Shown here piece by piece: positions 10,816 through 21,414 of a DNA stretch of 64,000 nt. Every line of letters begins with the position of its first letter. Positions within the stretch are counted from its first letter, which is position 1. The DNA lies in NCBI GenBank assembly GCA_030512335.1, contig JAULSU010000006.1:1612001-1676000 (forward strand), written 5' to 3'. A program made the translations under genes and the position numbers. The notes below the pieces were generated by a model. It was not told where the DNA came from and did no database searches. It saw only the letters and a program-made list of their open reading frames with translations. The stretch comes from Immersiella caudata. Taxonomy: Eukaryota; Ascomycota; Sordariomycetes; Sordariales; Lasiosphaeriaceae.

Positions 10816-11586
10816 TATCTTCTGTTCTGCTCAGCAAACATGACTCAACTTTGTGAGCTATCCTAGGAGCAGCCATGACAGCGAATGCTTCGTCCCATAA
10901 CTCCGGTGCTGTGTCGTCATCCAGGTGGTTCGGGAAGCTCGAGGAATACCTTCCATTGAGAGACGTAGGTTTGAATCATTGGAGCACATCTTGATGTAAC
11001 GGTGAGTATGGTTCTGGAACCTCGGCTATGAAGGATGAACCCACTCGTCCGTATTGCTACAGGGCATGACGTCAGTCTCCAGTTATTATCAGCGGAGAGC
11101 AAGCCATCGTATTGACGTAAGTGCGAATGATGGGAGGAAATGATGGCTGAAGTGTCAGAACGGAGAGTCTGCTCCGCGGTCCTGGTTTTTGGTGTTGTTG
11201 TTGTTTACTATTTGCGTCCCCGGGGGAGGGGGGGGGGGGGGAGTCGAAGACTCTCGCAGCCCTTATTCAGCATGTTCGCTGGTAGGGACACCCGAAGCGC
11301 TCCGCGGTCCTGTAGAATGCTGATCAACACCGTTTTTCACCTGAAGTCCTTAGCAACAGGCAACATGGAAACCGCTTGGAGTGTCCCCCGTTGGGCAGTA
11401 GTGTGTCCAGCGAAGAGTGCTAACAGGGTGCCTGACGTCGATTGAAAAGCCATCTGAACCGATTTGGTAACAGAACCGGGCATGTAAACTTTGACCATCA
11501 AAGGTAGCTCGTCCCCCAACGATAGTATGAGCATCATGATGCTCTAGTCGTCCAGGCCTGTACCTGTACCCTTTGTTCAACTCATA
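10816..11586. other. Intergenic region
   Basis: No intact gene. It contains a G-rich homopolymer (11222-11241). Short reverse-strand frames near 10900-11100 may be the 5' part of the decayed membrane-protein gene, but no signal peptide or motif is visible. Confidence 0.35.
11222..11241. repeat. G-rich homopolymer tract
   Basis: A run of G interrupted by a single A (GGGGG A then 14 G). Homopolymers this long are prone to indels and sequencing error. Confidence 0.85.
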
Positions 11587-13662
11587 TTACCAAATCAAGA
11601 CCGGCTCCCAGAACTGCTCGAGCCTTTTCTTCGTAGACTCGCGAAAATCCTCTTTGTCCTTTGCGAACGGTCTCATCCGCCTGAAAAGACAAATAGGGCA
11701 CTTATCAGTCTCCCTTGTAGCGGCGTGCAGATGGCATTCCCCTACTAGGGTGCAATGATCCCTGTCCCTACGCAGAATAAGCGGATTTCTTGCTCCTCGC
11801 ACTTGCCATACTTCATCGCCATCCCTGAGACACGCCGGCCCATAACCTAGTGACCGCTCAGTGGCAAACATTCTTCTCCCTTTCGAGTTGGCCCTGATGG
11901 CCGTGGTAAAATCCCACAAGTCACCGGAAATAAAGTGAGCCTGCCCGCGAACCCGGGTCCCGCACGTGCATGGGATCAAAGCTGAAACCCTCACTTTGTC
12001 CACAAGGTCGAAGCAGGTGGTGCAGGGCCCGCCGAACGCTGGAGGCACCTCGGGAACTTGACGAGGTTTGAGTCGACTTTCCCAGCTCCCATGATATCCG
12101 TTCCCATCGTTATAGGAGCGCTGTATAAGGTCCCAGAACTCCTCCACCTGGCCACAGACCAGCTTCGTATCCTGCCACTGCCCACGTGGGAGCTGGTAAG
12201 TTTCAGGAGATGCGTCCACTTCGCCGTCGGAGGGCTGACCAAAGATGTGCGGGAGAGTCCATACGCTCCCTAACCGGGATCCCGAGACCAATAAGCTGCA
12301 TTGAAGCGGGAAATTCAGCGGTAACGTCGGTGCGAGCTCTTGATTTGTGTTTCGGTCTATCAGTGAGACGCTAGATGGCGAGGTAAGCTGGTTGAGTGAG
12401 GGCGGAAGTGGGGTGGTATTCCGTTGCGTCCAATCTGGCGCCCAGGATGGCATTTGAAGGCCTGATGCGCCAGAGACGTAAGAGAGAATCTCGAGGGATT
12501 TTGTGATAAGGATATGCCATGCCGCAACCTGAGAAAAGACAAAACCTGCAGTTGTACTGGGGGAATAGTCAATATGGATTGGTATGTTTCGGAGAAGGCC
12601 AGTCAGGGCGTAGACTTTGTCTCGCGGGTCCTTGCAGGAACAATTCCGCGATATTTGCAAGGCTTCCAAAAGATCCAGGTTCTAGACCACAGTCTGTTAG
12701 CAACGAGACGATTTCGGCCATTTTGTAACGCTCACCTCTTGGACATAACCCGTCTTGTTCTGGCTGGCATTTCGTATGCCGTACGACAGGAGTGGAGGAT
12801 AAGCGAAAGGGATGCGCCGAGTCTTCACCAGCTCGGAAAACAGGGCGCAGTGCTTCATCATGTCTTCCCAGGACATCCGCCTATCTCCGTAGACAACCAC
12901 GACACTTTTGGCGACGGCAACCTCCTGTAACACCCATACCCGATAGAACCAGCGTCTGCGAAGCAGGGCTATGAAATCAAGGACGCTGGGCAAATCGCCG
13001 CCCCGGTCATCCGTAGCGTACTCGAAGAGCCTTCTCACGTTGTGAGAGCCCTCCCCGAGATAGACAAGAACTCGTTGGGCGGTGCGGAAGACGGCAATCA
13101 TGTTTCTGACTTGGTGGTTCCGCTCGAGAAAGTTGGACTGGTCAATGCATATAGCGTCAACCCAGAGAACCCTGTCCTTGTCAGGATAGCGCAGGTTTCG
13201 GAGGGCTGCCTCGCAGCTTCTCGTGATGCCGATGTGCTGGTCGGCATTGTCACACTGAATGCTCCGGCAAAGGGAGTCGTCGCCGTCTGAACTAGCCCAG
13301 GTGTAGGAAACCGCCTCGAAAACAGGGCCGCATTGCAGGTTCGCGGCTTCCAGCTCGCATCGCAGCGCGTCGTCGTGTCCGCCGGCTTTTAAGATGAGAA
13401 GACGGACCCCACGGCCGTGAGCAAGGTCGAGAGATGGGTAAGTAAAGCCTTTCAGGGGTGGGAGGCCGGAAGTCGGTTCAGCGGATCGTTGAATGTGGTG
13501 TTCTGGGGGAAGGCTAGAATGGAGATAGAACTGCAAGCGCTTTTTACACATGACCACCGAAAAACCGCAGCTTCGGCAGCACTCGATCTTGGTGGTCGGC
13601 ACAACAACCCAGTCATTGTGGCGACAGCCGCGGCTAAGAACTAACTCCATGTTGCTTGCCAT
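11587..13662 (-). CDS. Heterokaryon incompatibility (HET) domain protein
   Basis: Model complement(join(11587..12681,12736..13662)), 673 residues, one 54-base GTGAGC..TAG intron in phase 0. The HET domain spans about residues 115-260: FEAVSYTWAS, RVLWVDAICIDQSN, RNHQVRNMIAVF, YRVWVLQEVAVA. The second exon carries the usual conserved follow-on (DPRDKVYALTGLL) and a long C-terminal part with Cys pairs (CTTCFD, PCTCGT, CPICLF) but no obvious repeat domain. HET proteins trigger growth arrest or cell death when incompatible fungal individuals fuse, acting in the cytoplasm. The ATG at 13662 (MASNMELVLSRG) is chosen because the upstream in-frame extension looks random. It lies near another putative cell-death gene (caspase-like, 3488). 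Confidence 0.88.
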
Positions 13663-15221
13663 AGCCCGTATGGAGAGGTGGTGAAAGAGTTGGAAAGAGT
13701 TGGAGGCCGCGACCCCCGCGACAGCACGCAGGGAATCCAGGCAGCAGTTGCGGTTTTGACCAAGGCTGGCCCCCGCTCGGATGCGGGGGCTGGCATACCT
13801 AGCCAGCGACGAGCTGCTTCTTGTTTTGTCGCACGTGTGTTCCCAGCAGACTCGTTGTCCTCCAATCTCTATGCTGCCCTTGGTGGGGTCTTGGTCTCGA
13901 GCGTGCGACCCCAAATTCTGCACAGCGCGCTGAGCTATGCCATGAAATACGCAACGTTGGCCACTGCACGGACCTCGCAAAAGGGTTTCTCACCGAAATT
14001 AAATCACTGGACGCGGGTTATCAACCGCGGACAGCCATGGGGTCCGGACTGCTGTTTCATTTGCGCTGACCCCGCAGAACAACTAGAATTGAACACCGCT
14101 CAATGTGAGGTATGCCAACCTCGCCCGCCGTTCCCACCCAACCCTTTGTTGCAGAGGTGCCAGCTAATAAATTTCGCGGCACCAGATTTCGCTAACAAAG
14201 TACAACGCCCTTTGATATCTATGCTGGCCTTCGATTTGGAAGGATGATTTCCTCGAGAAGTCGCCAAGATGGCTGAAGTGGAACGCGAAATGTTTGCCAA
14301 GGGGGACACGACCTCTCGTTTCGCGCCTGCTTGACCCCGAGATTCAGGGAATGCCTATCCCTTCATCCCGGTTTGCTCTTCCCTGCAAGCTCCACGGCTC
14401 TCAGCCCAGACACTTCTAGTTTCGAGGCCGTCGATGCCACTACTCACTGCGGGCCGGCAAATCAGAGCCCTGGAGGCTCACCCGAAGCCGCACTCTGGTG
14501 TCGATACTCTACTGACGAGCTACCAGAGCAAGTCATCTCACTCTCACAGAAGCTAGCAAGGGAGTGGTGCCCCGCGAGTCTAGGATGGCAAAGACCCTGA
14601 AGACAGCAAAGGGGCTAGCATTCTCGAAGAACGCCACCATAGGCCTCGAGCACGTCATGATGGTTGTTCGACCTTCACTTTCGGATCAGGAGGCCGAAGA
14701 GGTGGACTATGGGCGGATTAAAAACACGGTGGAAGCACAAGGCCGAGTTGAATAGCAGTGCCCATGCGTAGTGGGAGAGAGCAGTTTGACATTCTTCCCC
14801 AATCCTCGGTCAGAAGCAGCCCCATACCTCATTGCATTCCCGGTAGGCTTTGCTCTGGGGTAAAGGGCACGCACGAGAAGATCCTCCGAACATCTCTCTT
14901 CATTTCGACAACGCCTTTTCCAGTTCACCACAGAACTCCCCGGGTTGTGGGTGGTCAACCCCATTTTCCTAATCCGTTGTAGACATGCTCGGCAGCGCCT
15001 ACGAACCTTGTTTCGCCATCCTGTTCGGATGTTCGGGGACAGAAGAACTTTGTTTTGCAGACCCCGCAGCCCATCTCCCAAACGGCCGTCTTTCTTTCTT
15101 CCTCTCCTGGGGGAAATGTCAGACCCCTAGTCCTCGTCGTATTTATTCTCCGGCTCACCTGCACCTGCGACACAACTTAGACGCGCCCCCAAATCGCAGC
15201 TAGTTTCGCAACCCTTTGACG
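13663..15221. other. Gene-poor stretch with a possible AAA-lid fragment
   Basis: About 1.5 kb without an intact gene. The forward frame at 14564-14755 reads ..TLKTAKGLAFSKNATIG LEHVMMVVRP.., resembling the C-terminal helical lid of fungal AAA ATPases, but no Walker motifs are found upstream; it could be a relic. The part next to 13662 should contain the promoter of the HET gene. Confidence 0.25.
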
Positions 15222-16076
15222 ATGTCAGCACCACAAACACAGCCACCTTTGGGCCCTCAAAGGTATCAGGTTATATGCCGGATGAGCCCCCCGCTCTCAC
15301 CCAATGACACCGACACATTCTAGAAGACCACGCCATGGACTGCCGTCGTCATCCTAAACGACATCAGCCTCGACTTCATGCGGAGTGGCCTGCACTGGAC
15401 GACACGAAACATCCAGTTCCTCCGCGGTCAAATCCAGCCCTTCAAACTGGATGATACCATTAGGCCTCGAATCCCACCGCTGCTGAGGACGCAAGATTGT
15501 GTACGAGCTTGGCTTCTCCGGGAGTTCCCAGGCCGACCAGCCTCGGAATCGCAGTAGAATGGATGGATATGTCTCTTTGCTTGTGATCGCAAGACGCTTG
15601 ATAGGTTCCGGCTGGGAGACTTGAGGAGGCAGTATATTCACAACGTGGAAGTGACGGACGGATCGTCGGGCGAGGTGGTTTATAGGTTCGATCCGGCGGA
15701 CTACCATCAGTTTAGGGATACCCTGAAGGTTCACGAATCTGGTTCGGGGCGTGATCCGACTGATCTGTGGTGGCTGTGGCCGATGGAGTCTGTACTTCCG
15801 GAAACACTTCAGGCTGATGCCTCACCTAGCTCGAGTCCTGGACGGGAAGAGGTTGAGAACAAGGAGCATTCTGAGAATGGCGCCCACGTGCCGCGGTCTT
15901 GCATGGCAGCGGCGCTCGCCAAGGGATTAGATGGGATTCCTTCATGTCTAGGATATGCTTGTGTTTTTCTCTTGTTCCTCGGGGGTGTAACCTTCTATAT
16001 CGTAGCGGCGGTTTATCCCTGGCATACTACCGTAGTGGATAGCTCCAGCGTGTTTGGGTCTGGAACTATAGAGTAA
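15222..16076 (+). pseudogene. Membrane-anchored protein ORF interrupted by two TAG codons
   Basis: One forward frame runs from ATG 15222 to TAA 16076 (285 codons) and is open except for TAG at codon 34 (15321-15323) and codon 112 (15555-15557). Text on both sides of each stop reads like protein: WTAVVILNDISLDFM before the second stop and NGWICLFACDRKTLDRF after it. The C-terminal part is acidic/Ser-rich and then has a membrane span (GYACVFLLFLGGVTFYIVAA). A 57-base intron GTACGA..TAG (15501-15557, phase 0) would remove the second stop, but no in-phase intron removes the first. TGG-to-TAG changes would explain both. Family not recognised. A functional gene starting after codon 34 is an alternative. 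Confidence 0.45.
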
Positions 16077-16510
16077 ATTGTACTGCTGTCAGACCAAAAA
16101 AAAAAAAAACAATCGAAGAAAAGGGTAAAGGGAATCTAAAGACCCTTTGAATGCCTCTTTGCAACTTCACGACGCCCTTTAGTTGTCGGAGGGCCTGAAT
16201 CGAGGTGGCACACGGGCCGCACCGGCAATGGCAACGAACGGCAAGCAAAATGATTCGTTCCTGTAGCGCCAAGCATTGGCGGACGTCCGTTGCGGCTTCA
16301 CCCCAGCCACAGCGCCGCGGAATTGATGCGACCACCAGACCCCTGCCACGTTCCGATTCCAATCTTCCGAGCCGGTGAAGAATCAACGTCATCTCACCCT
16401 CAACTTCCGCTGCTCACCCCTCACCGAGCAGCTGCTTCGTCGATGCAGACACTATTGAAGGTGACATAGACATTTTGCCGAGTATTTTTTTTTTCACACT
16501 CAAACGCAAC
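16077..16510. other. Intergenic region
   Basis: No gene recognised; promoter of the P450 gene expected at its 3' end. An A13 homopolymer lies near 16097. Confidence 0.5.
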
Positions 16511-18305
16511 ATGTCGTTCTATTTGACGCTCGCCGTGCTGGTTGGTCGCTCGTGTTTACTTCCCCGACCGTTGGGCCGATGCTGACGCGACGTTTCACAG
16601 GCGGTCCTGGGCTATTTCATCAACAAGTACATCACCACCGAGCGCCAGAAACATGGCCTGGAGCATTTTCCCGGCCCAACTCTCTGCGCTATCTCTCATG
16701 TGAGTTCATGTCAATGGTACCATCAACTCAACTCCCGGCTCACTATCGCAGATCCCGTACTCATTCCACTTTCTCTTCGACCATCCCAAATGGATCGAAG
16801 GCCTTCACAAAAAATACGGCCCCATAGTGCGCATCGCACCCAACGAGCTCTCCTTCATCTCGCCCAGGTCATGGCGCGACATCTACGGTTATCGCAAAGA
16901 CCACCTCGTCTTCCGCAAGGGTCAAAACTACGATGCCGCCGCATTCACCGCCCAAACCCGCTCCATCGTCAACGAGCAGGATCCCGCCGAACACGCCAAG
17001 ATGCGCAAGATGCTCGCACCAGCCTTTTCCGACCGCAGTCTCCGCCTCCAGTGGCCGCTCATCGACGAAACCGTCAACACCCTCATCTCCGAGCTCGCCA
17101 AGTTCTCTACCGACGGCAAGCCCGCGAACCTCAGTCTGTACTACAGCCTAGCCACCTTTGATCTCTCCGTTAGTCTCGCCCTCGGTGAAGAAACCCACTC
17201 CATCGAAGCCGGAAAGCCCCACCCTTGGGCCGACTTCTTTCAGAACGGCGTCGAAGCCATGGGCCAAGCCGTTGCCATCCGACGCTTCCCCTGGCTGTCC
17301 AAGCTCGTCATCGCCCTCAAACCACCCCCGATGGGCGGCCTCATCAAGCAACTCCGCAAGCACGAAGCCACGTGCATCGAAATGGTCAAGAAGTACTCCT
17401 CCCCCCTTCCCTGTCCCCCTTCCCTGTCCCCCTTCCCTGTCCCCCTTCCCTGTCCCCCTTCCCTGTCCCCAACTAACCACCCACCCAGACGCCAATCCAA
17501 CCCTTCCCCCCGCCCCGACGTCCTAGGCCTCGTCCTCTCCGCCAACGAAAATGAAGGCAACACCTTCTCCACTTCCTTCATGGCAGCCCAGCTCTCCGAC
17601 GTAATCATTGCCGGCACTGAAACCACCGCTCTAACCCTCTCCACCGCCACCCACTTCGTCACCCACGACGCTGAAATCCTACGCACCCTGCGCGAGGAAA
17701 TCCGTGGAAGATTCAAGTCCTACGATGAAATCTCCCCCGGTACGGTCGCCGACCTGCCGTATCTCAACGCCGTGATCAACGAGGCCATGCGAATCATGGC
17801 GCCCGTGCCGTGGCCTCCAGGTAGGGTGGTCCCGATGCAGGGGGATAACGTGGAGGGGTATCATTTGCCCGAGGGGGTGAGTCTTTTACGCAGGGATGTT
17901 GAAGAGAGGAAGGATGCTAATGGGATGTAGACGTGGGTATCGACCAACCCGTACGCGGCTGCGCGGTCGCCTGTGAACTTTACTTCACCGACGAGGTTTC
18001 GGCCTGAGAGGTGGCTTGAGAGGGACGGGACGGATAATTTGGATGCTAGTCAGCCGTTTGGGCTGGGTCCTAGGGCTTGTATTGGGAAGTCGTGAGTATA
18101 TCTTTTTTTTTGGTGGTATTCGAGACCTTTGACTGACGAAGAACACAGGTTGGGTTTGACTGAGGTGCGGTTGATCCTGGCAAAGCTGCATTTCAAGTTT
18201 GATGTGGAGGCTGTGGACAAGGAGTTGGATTGGATTGCGAGGACGAAGTACAGGTTGCTGTGGAAGAAGCCAGGTCTTTGGGTGCGTTTGAACGAGCGGA
18301 CGTAG
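16511..18305 (+). CDS. Cytochrome P450 monooxygenase
   Basis: Model join(16511..16540,16601..16699,16752..17392,17489..17876,17931..18091,18149..18305), 491 residues, six exons. An N-terminal hydrophobic anchor (FYLTLAVLAVLGYFI) implies ER membrane attachment. Hallmarks: HFPGPTLCAISHIPY after the anchor, I-helix AGTETT (about 298), ExxR in NEAMRI (about 354), PERW motif (FRPERW), and the heme-binding loop FGLGPRACIGKS with ligand Cys at about 436. Length fits a fungal class II P450. Introns are 52-96 bases; intron 3 (17393-17488) consists largely of a 13-base minisatellite and is a multiple of three, so an ORF scan reads through it. Substrate unknown; no adjacent secondary-metabolite synthase is seen, so it may act in detoxification or an unlinked pathway. 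Confidence 0.92.
17402..17466. repeat. Intronic minisatellite, 13-base unit x 5
   Basis: Five perfect tandem copies of CCCCCTTCCCTGT lie inside P450 intron 3. The pyrimidine-only run sits directly between the GTACTC donor and the CAG acceptor at 17486-17488 and could double as the polypyrimidine tract. Confidence 0.95.
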
Positions 18306-18592
18306 GGATGTTTGACTCAGGGATACAAAGCATTGGGTACACACATGCAGAACCACATGCAGACGGAAAAGAGACCGGGTCTTCAAAGACATTTTCAACT
18401 CCCACTTACACAATCCCATCATTACTAATTAAAACAAACCCCCTTTCCACCCGCCCTTCCACCAAGTGGACCCCATCCGCCCATCACATGCAGCAGCTCC
18501 ATCCCCGAGTGGATTCCCTCCCACAGGGCATCAAAATTTCCGCCCAACCCAGCCCAAAACCCACAAATCCACCTCAACCTCCCATCAAATTC

Positions 18593-18681
18593 GGGATAAT
18601 AGTATAGTGGTCAGTACTTCTCGTTGTGGGCTTGCGCCAACAGCGACCGAGAGGACCCAGGTTCGATTCCTGGTTATCCCA
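18593..18681 (+). tRNA. tRNA-His (GTG) with an intron of about 17 bases
   Basis: Acceptor stem GGGATAA pairs with TTATCCC, discriminator A. The D arm contains the A-box string TAGTGGTCAGTA; the anticodon stem TCTCG pairs with CGAGA with loop TTGTGG..C, giving anticodon GTG. The T arm is CCAGG-TTCGATT-CCTGG. About 17 bases between loop positions 37 and 38 are best read as a tRNA intron. A T-rich stretch follows the adjacent tRNA gene rather than this one. Confidence 0.8.
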
Positions 18682-18689
18682 ACCCCTTA

Positions 18690-18760
18690 GCGTCAGTGGT
18701 TTAGTGGTAAAATCCATCGTTGCCATCGATGGGCCCCGCGTTCGATTCGCGGCTGACGCA
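18690..18760 (+). tRNA. tRNA-Gly (GCC)
   Basis: 71 bases, no intron. Acceptor GCGTCAG pairs with CTGACGC, discriminator A. The A-box is TGGTTTAGTGGTA, the anticodon loop TTGCCAT gives GCC, and the T arm is CCGCG-TTCGATT-CGCGG. It starts only 9 bases after the tRNA-His gene on the same strand. A short T-rich stretch (CCCTTTTGC) follows as a likely Pol III terminator. Confidence 0.93.
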
Positions 18761-19788
18761 TCCCTTTTGCTTCCCTACAAGAGAATGTTTTGCTTTTTGT
18801 AGCTTGAAGTTTCTCTTTTGGTTACATTTGGTGGCCATGCACGGGTCGTGCTGCTCTAAGAGTGGCTGTCGATAGATGGTGAAGTTTAATACATGGAAAG
18901 ACTGCTGGGGAACAAAAATAGAGTGAGTTCAAGTTCAGCAACATGGACTGAGAGGCAGAGGCTGCTTGTGCGACACAAGAACTTTGCTCCTGTTGGTGTG
19001 CCCGCCCCCAGAAGAGACCTGTGTGAGGCAGGCAGGCAGTGGGGCCACATCTTTCAGATTTTGAGGTTCCTTCCTTCCAAATTGGACGAGATGGTCCGCA
19101 CCGCTCGCGCCGCTCCGGGACCGAAAAACAACCTCGAAAAGTCCATCCATCTGAATCCCTCCGCTTATCATCGGACGCAAATCCGTAAACACAAGACATC
19201 CTGGGCCTGTCGACGAACCAACGAAAGTGAAACGTGCCCTTTCTAGACTCCATGTACTCCCAATGCTGCCCGTCCACTTTGGCACGCCATCACTGTCAAA
19301 CTTCAACATCATTTGTCCGCACCAACTCGACCCTCCCTAGTATCACACCGCGCTTTCGAAAACAAGCATCGCATATGCCAAGCATCCCGTCGCCAAACTG
19401 CTTTATCTACCCCGCGGGTTCCCCCAACGGGTCCTGCCGCTGCAGGGCGACATGCATAAAAACGCCAAACGAATTGCCCGTGCCGCAAATATTGGCAGAC
19501 GGCATGCAGAGCTGCAAGCGAGCGTGGGGAATCAAAATGATGAGACACAACGCCAACAGATAGGTTAGTATAGCTGAAAGCTTGGCAAGCCCGACCCAAC
19601 CAGTCCGACGGTGAGCTCAATTATACCGCTGTGAGAAAATGAGTATTTTATATTCAGAGCGCCCCTTGTTATTTCGAGCCCTTTGTATTGTTGTTTCAGT
19701 CTATTGCCCCTCGTTGCTGTTGAGACCCAGGGCGTCTTCTTCGACCTCTCAGACCAGCCCTCCGAATTTCAAAGACAGCACCAGCAAC
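18761..19788. other. Intergenic region
   Basis: About 1 kb with several overlapping open frames on both strands but no motif, signal peptide or splice logic. I see no supported gene. Confidence 0.45.
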
Positions 19789-20799
19789 ATGGCCCAAGAC
19801 TTCAACCCCAAAGGTAGCTTCTCATCCCCTCAATAAAGCCAGTAACCTTTACCAACACCTCAACCTTCAGCCTGGGCCTTCACTCCAACCACACACCATG
19901 ACACCTACCCCTTTATCAACCCCGAAAGCACCACCGACCTCATCGGTACATCCATTCTCATCACCGGAGCCAACAAAGGCATCGGCCGCGCCGCCGCCAT
20001 CTCCTGTACCCCCCCCCCCCCTTCCCCCCATCACCTTTCATCCCTTATCAACGCCCTAACAACCCCAGATGCCCGCGCCGGCGCAACCCCCATAATCCTC
20101 GCCTCCCGCACCGGCTCCCCCGACACTGTGACCGCCGCCCTCGCCGCCGCAGTGTCTGCCAATCGCCCACCCCCAACCATTATCGAAACCACCATCGACG
20201 TAACCTCCCAAACCTCCGTCGACGGCGCACTTGCTCAGATCCGCAAAGCCATCCCCCACTTGGACATCCTAATCAACAACTCCGGCTTCATGGGGCCAGA
20301 GGCAAATCTCCTTGACCAGCCCGCAGATGAGTACATCAACACCATCGAAGTCAACTTCATCGGGACCTACCGAGTCACGAAAGCGTTTCTCCCATTGATG
20401 CTGGTAGAAGGCGGACTGAAGACGGTGGTATTTCTAGGCACCATTGGGGCCCTAGGGGTGGTGTGCTCAAATGCGTATACAGCCTCCAAGCTGGCGGTGT
20501 GGAGGTTCTGCCAGTTTTTGCTGTTGCAGCATGGTGAGCAGGGGGTGAATGCGATATATTACCATCCCGGGGGGGTGGCGACGGAGTTGGCGCAGAATTT
20601 GCCGGGGGTGTATAGGGCGTTGTTGCATGATACGCCGGAGCTGGCGGCGGATACCATGGTGTGGCTGACGAGGGGGAGGAGGGAGTGGTTGAATGGGAGG
20701 TTTGTGAATGCGAATTGGGATATGGGGGAGCTGGAGGGCAGAAAGGGGGAGATTGTAGAGCAGGATTTGTTGAGGTTGAAGTGTGATTTTGGTGTTTAG
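19789..20799 (+). CDS. Short-chain dehydrogenase/reductase (SDR)
   Basis: Model join(19789..19813,19871..20005,20069..20799), 288 residues; the first exon has only 25 bases. Rossmann cofactor motif TGANKGIG (about residues 38-45), NNSG in the fourth strand region (LDILINNSG), and the catalytic Tyr-x-x-x-Lys as AYTASK. The position 12 residues before the Tyr, normally the catalytic Ser, is Thr in LGTIGA. It probably oxidises or reduces a hydroxyl/keto substrate with NAD(P)(H); the substrate is unknown. Joining across the introns is required to complete both TGxxxGIG and the following strand (ARAGATPIILASR). Intron 2 contains a C13 homopolymer. Coding composition switches from C-rich to G-rich near 20380. 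Confidence 0.85.
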
Positions 20800-21115
20800 A
20801 GGTGTTTTTTTTTTGGCCAGGCTAGAGTCCCCGCAGGGTCGAGTTGTATAGAAGTTGTACCGAAGAGGTGTGGTGTCCCATTTCCATACTTGATTTCTTG
20901 CCTCCCGATTAGTGGATCTTGCTACTTCAGCGAGCAGGGGTGCTTCTGATGTTCTACAAGCTCTTGAGCGTCCGCATGGGCTTTGGAAGCCCAGCAGTGC
21001 TAAATCTGATGACATCGTCTGAGCGTAGAGGTTGCCTGATAGGTTCTCGACGTAGATGCCCAGAGTTCCGGTGCCCTGCTCTCATCGAGCAGTCCTCTAC
21101 CACAACCCACCCACC

Positions 21116-21151
<36 letters not shown>

Positions 21152-21317
21152 GTCTTTTTCTTATCCCCGAGTGTGTGAGGTACTGCGGCACTGGAGTAGT
21201 GGAACGTCACGACCCCATCCGACTTCCGCTACCTCGTCATCAACCCCGATGAACCGAGCAAATGGCACCCCTTACTTAACCAGAAGATTAACTTCCAGCC
21301 ATTAACAAAATCCACAA
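20800..21317. other. Intergenic region with an AC microsatellite
   Basis: 3' flank of the SDR gene and upstream of the tRNA-like sequence. Contains the dinucleotide repeat at 21121-21149; no gene seen. Confidence 0.5.
21121..21149. repeat. (AC)14 microsatellite
   Basis: Uninterrupted AC dinucleotide repeat preceded by three CCCA units. Confidence 0.95.
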
Positions 21318-21414
21318 GGCGGGTAGCGTAGTGGTCAGCGTGTTTACTAAGCGTTATCAGCGTTGCTTTTCCAGCGTTTAGCGAGAGACCTGGGTTTGAA
21401 TCCCAGCCCGCCCA
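21318..21414 (+). tRNA. tRNA-like sequence, isotype unclear (possible pseudogene)
   Basis: Ends match a tRNA: GGCGGGT pairs with GCCCGCC, an A-box-like TAGCGTAGTGGTCAGCG, and a T arm CTGGG-TTTGAAT-CCCAG with a good B box. The middle is 97 bases overall and does not fold into a normal anticodon arm. TCAGCGT occurs twice, 22 bases apart (in GGTCAGCGT and TATCAGCGT), so an internal duplication may have disrupted it; removing one unit leaves 75 bases. Alternatively it has an intron I cannot place. No anticodon is assigned. Confidence 0.5.

Noticed and set aside
15263..15323. 61-base intron GTATCAG..TAG removing the first TAG of the 15222 ORF
   Set aside because: Splice signals are acceptable but it shifts the frame (61 is not a multiple of three) and destroys the protein-like sequence downstream.
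18822..19620. Reverse open frames of 100-150 codons
   Set aside because: No motif, no consistent start or splice sites, and mutually overlapping frames.
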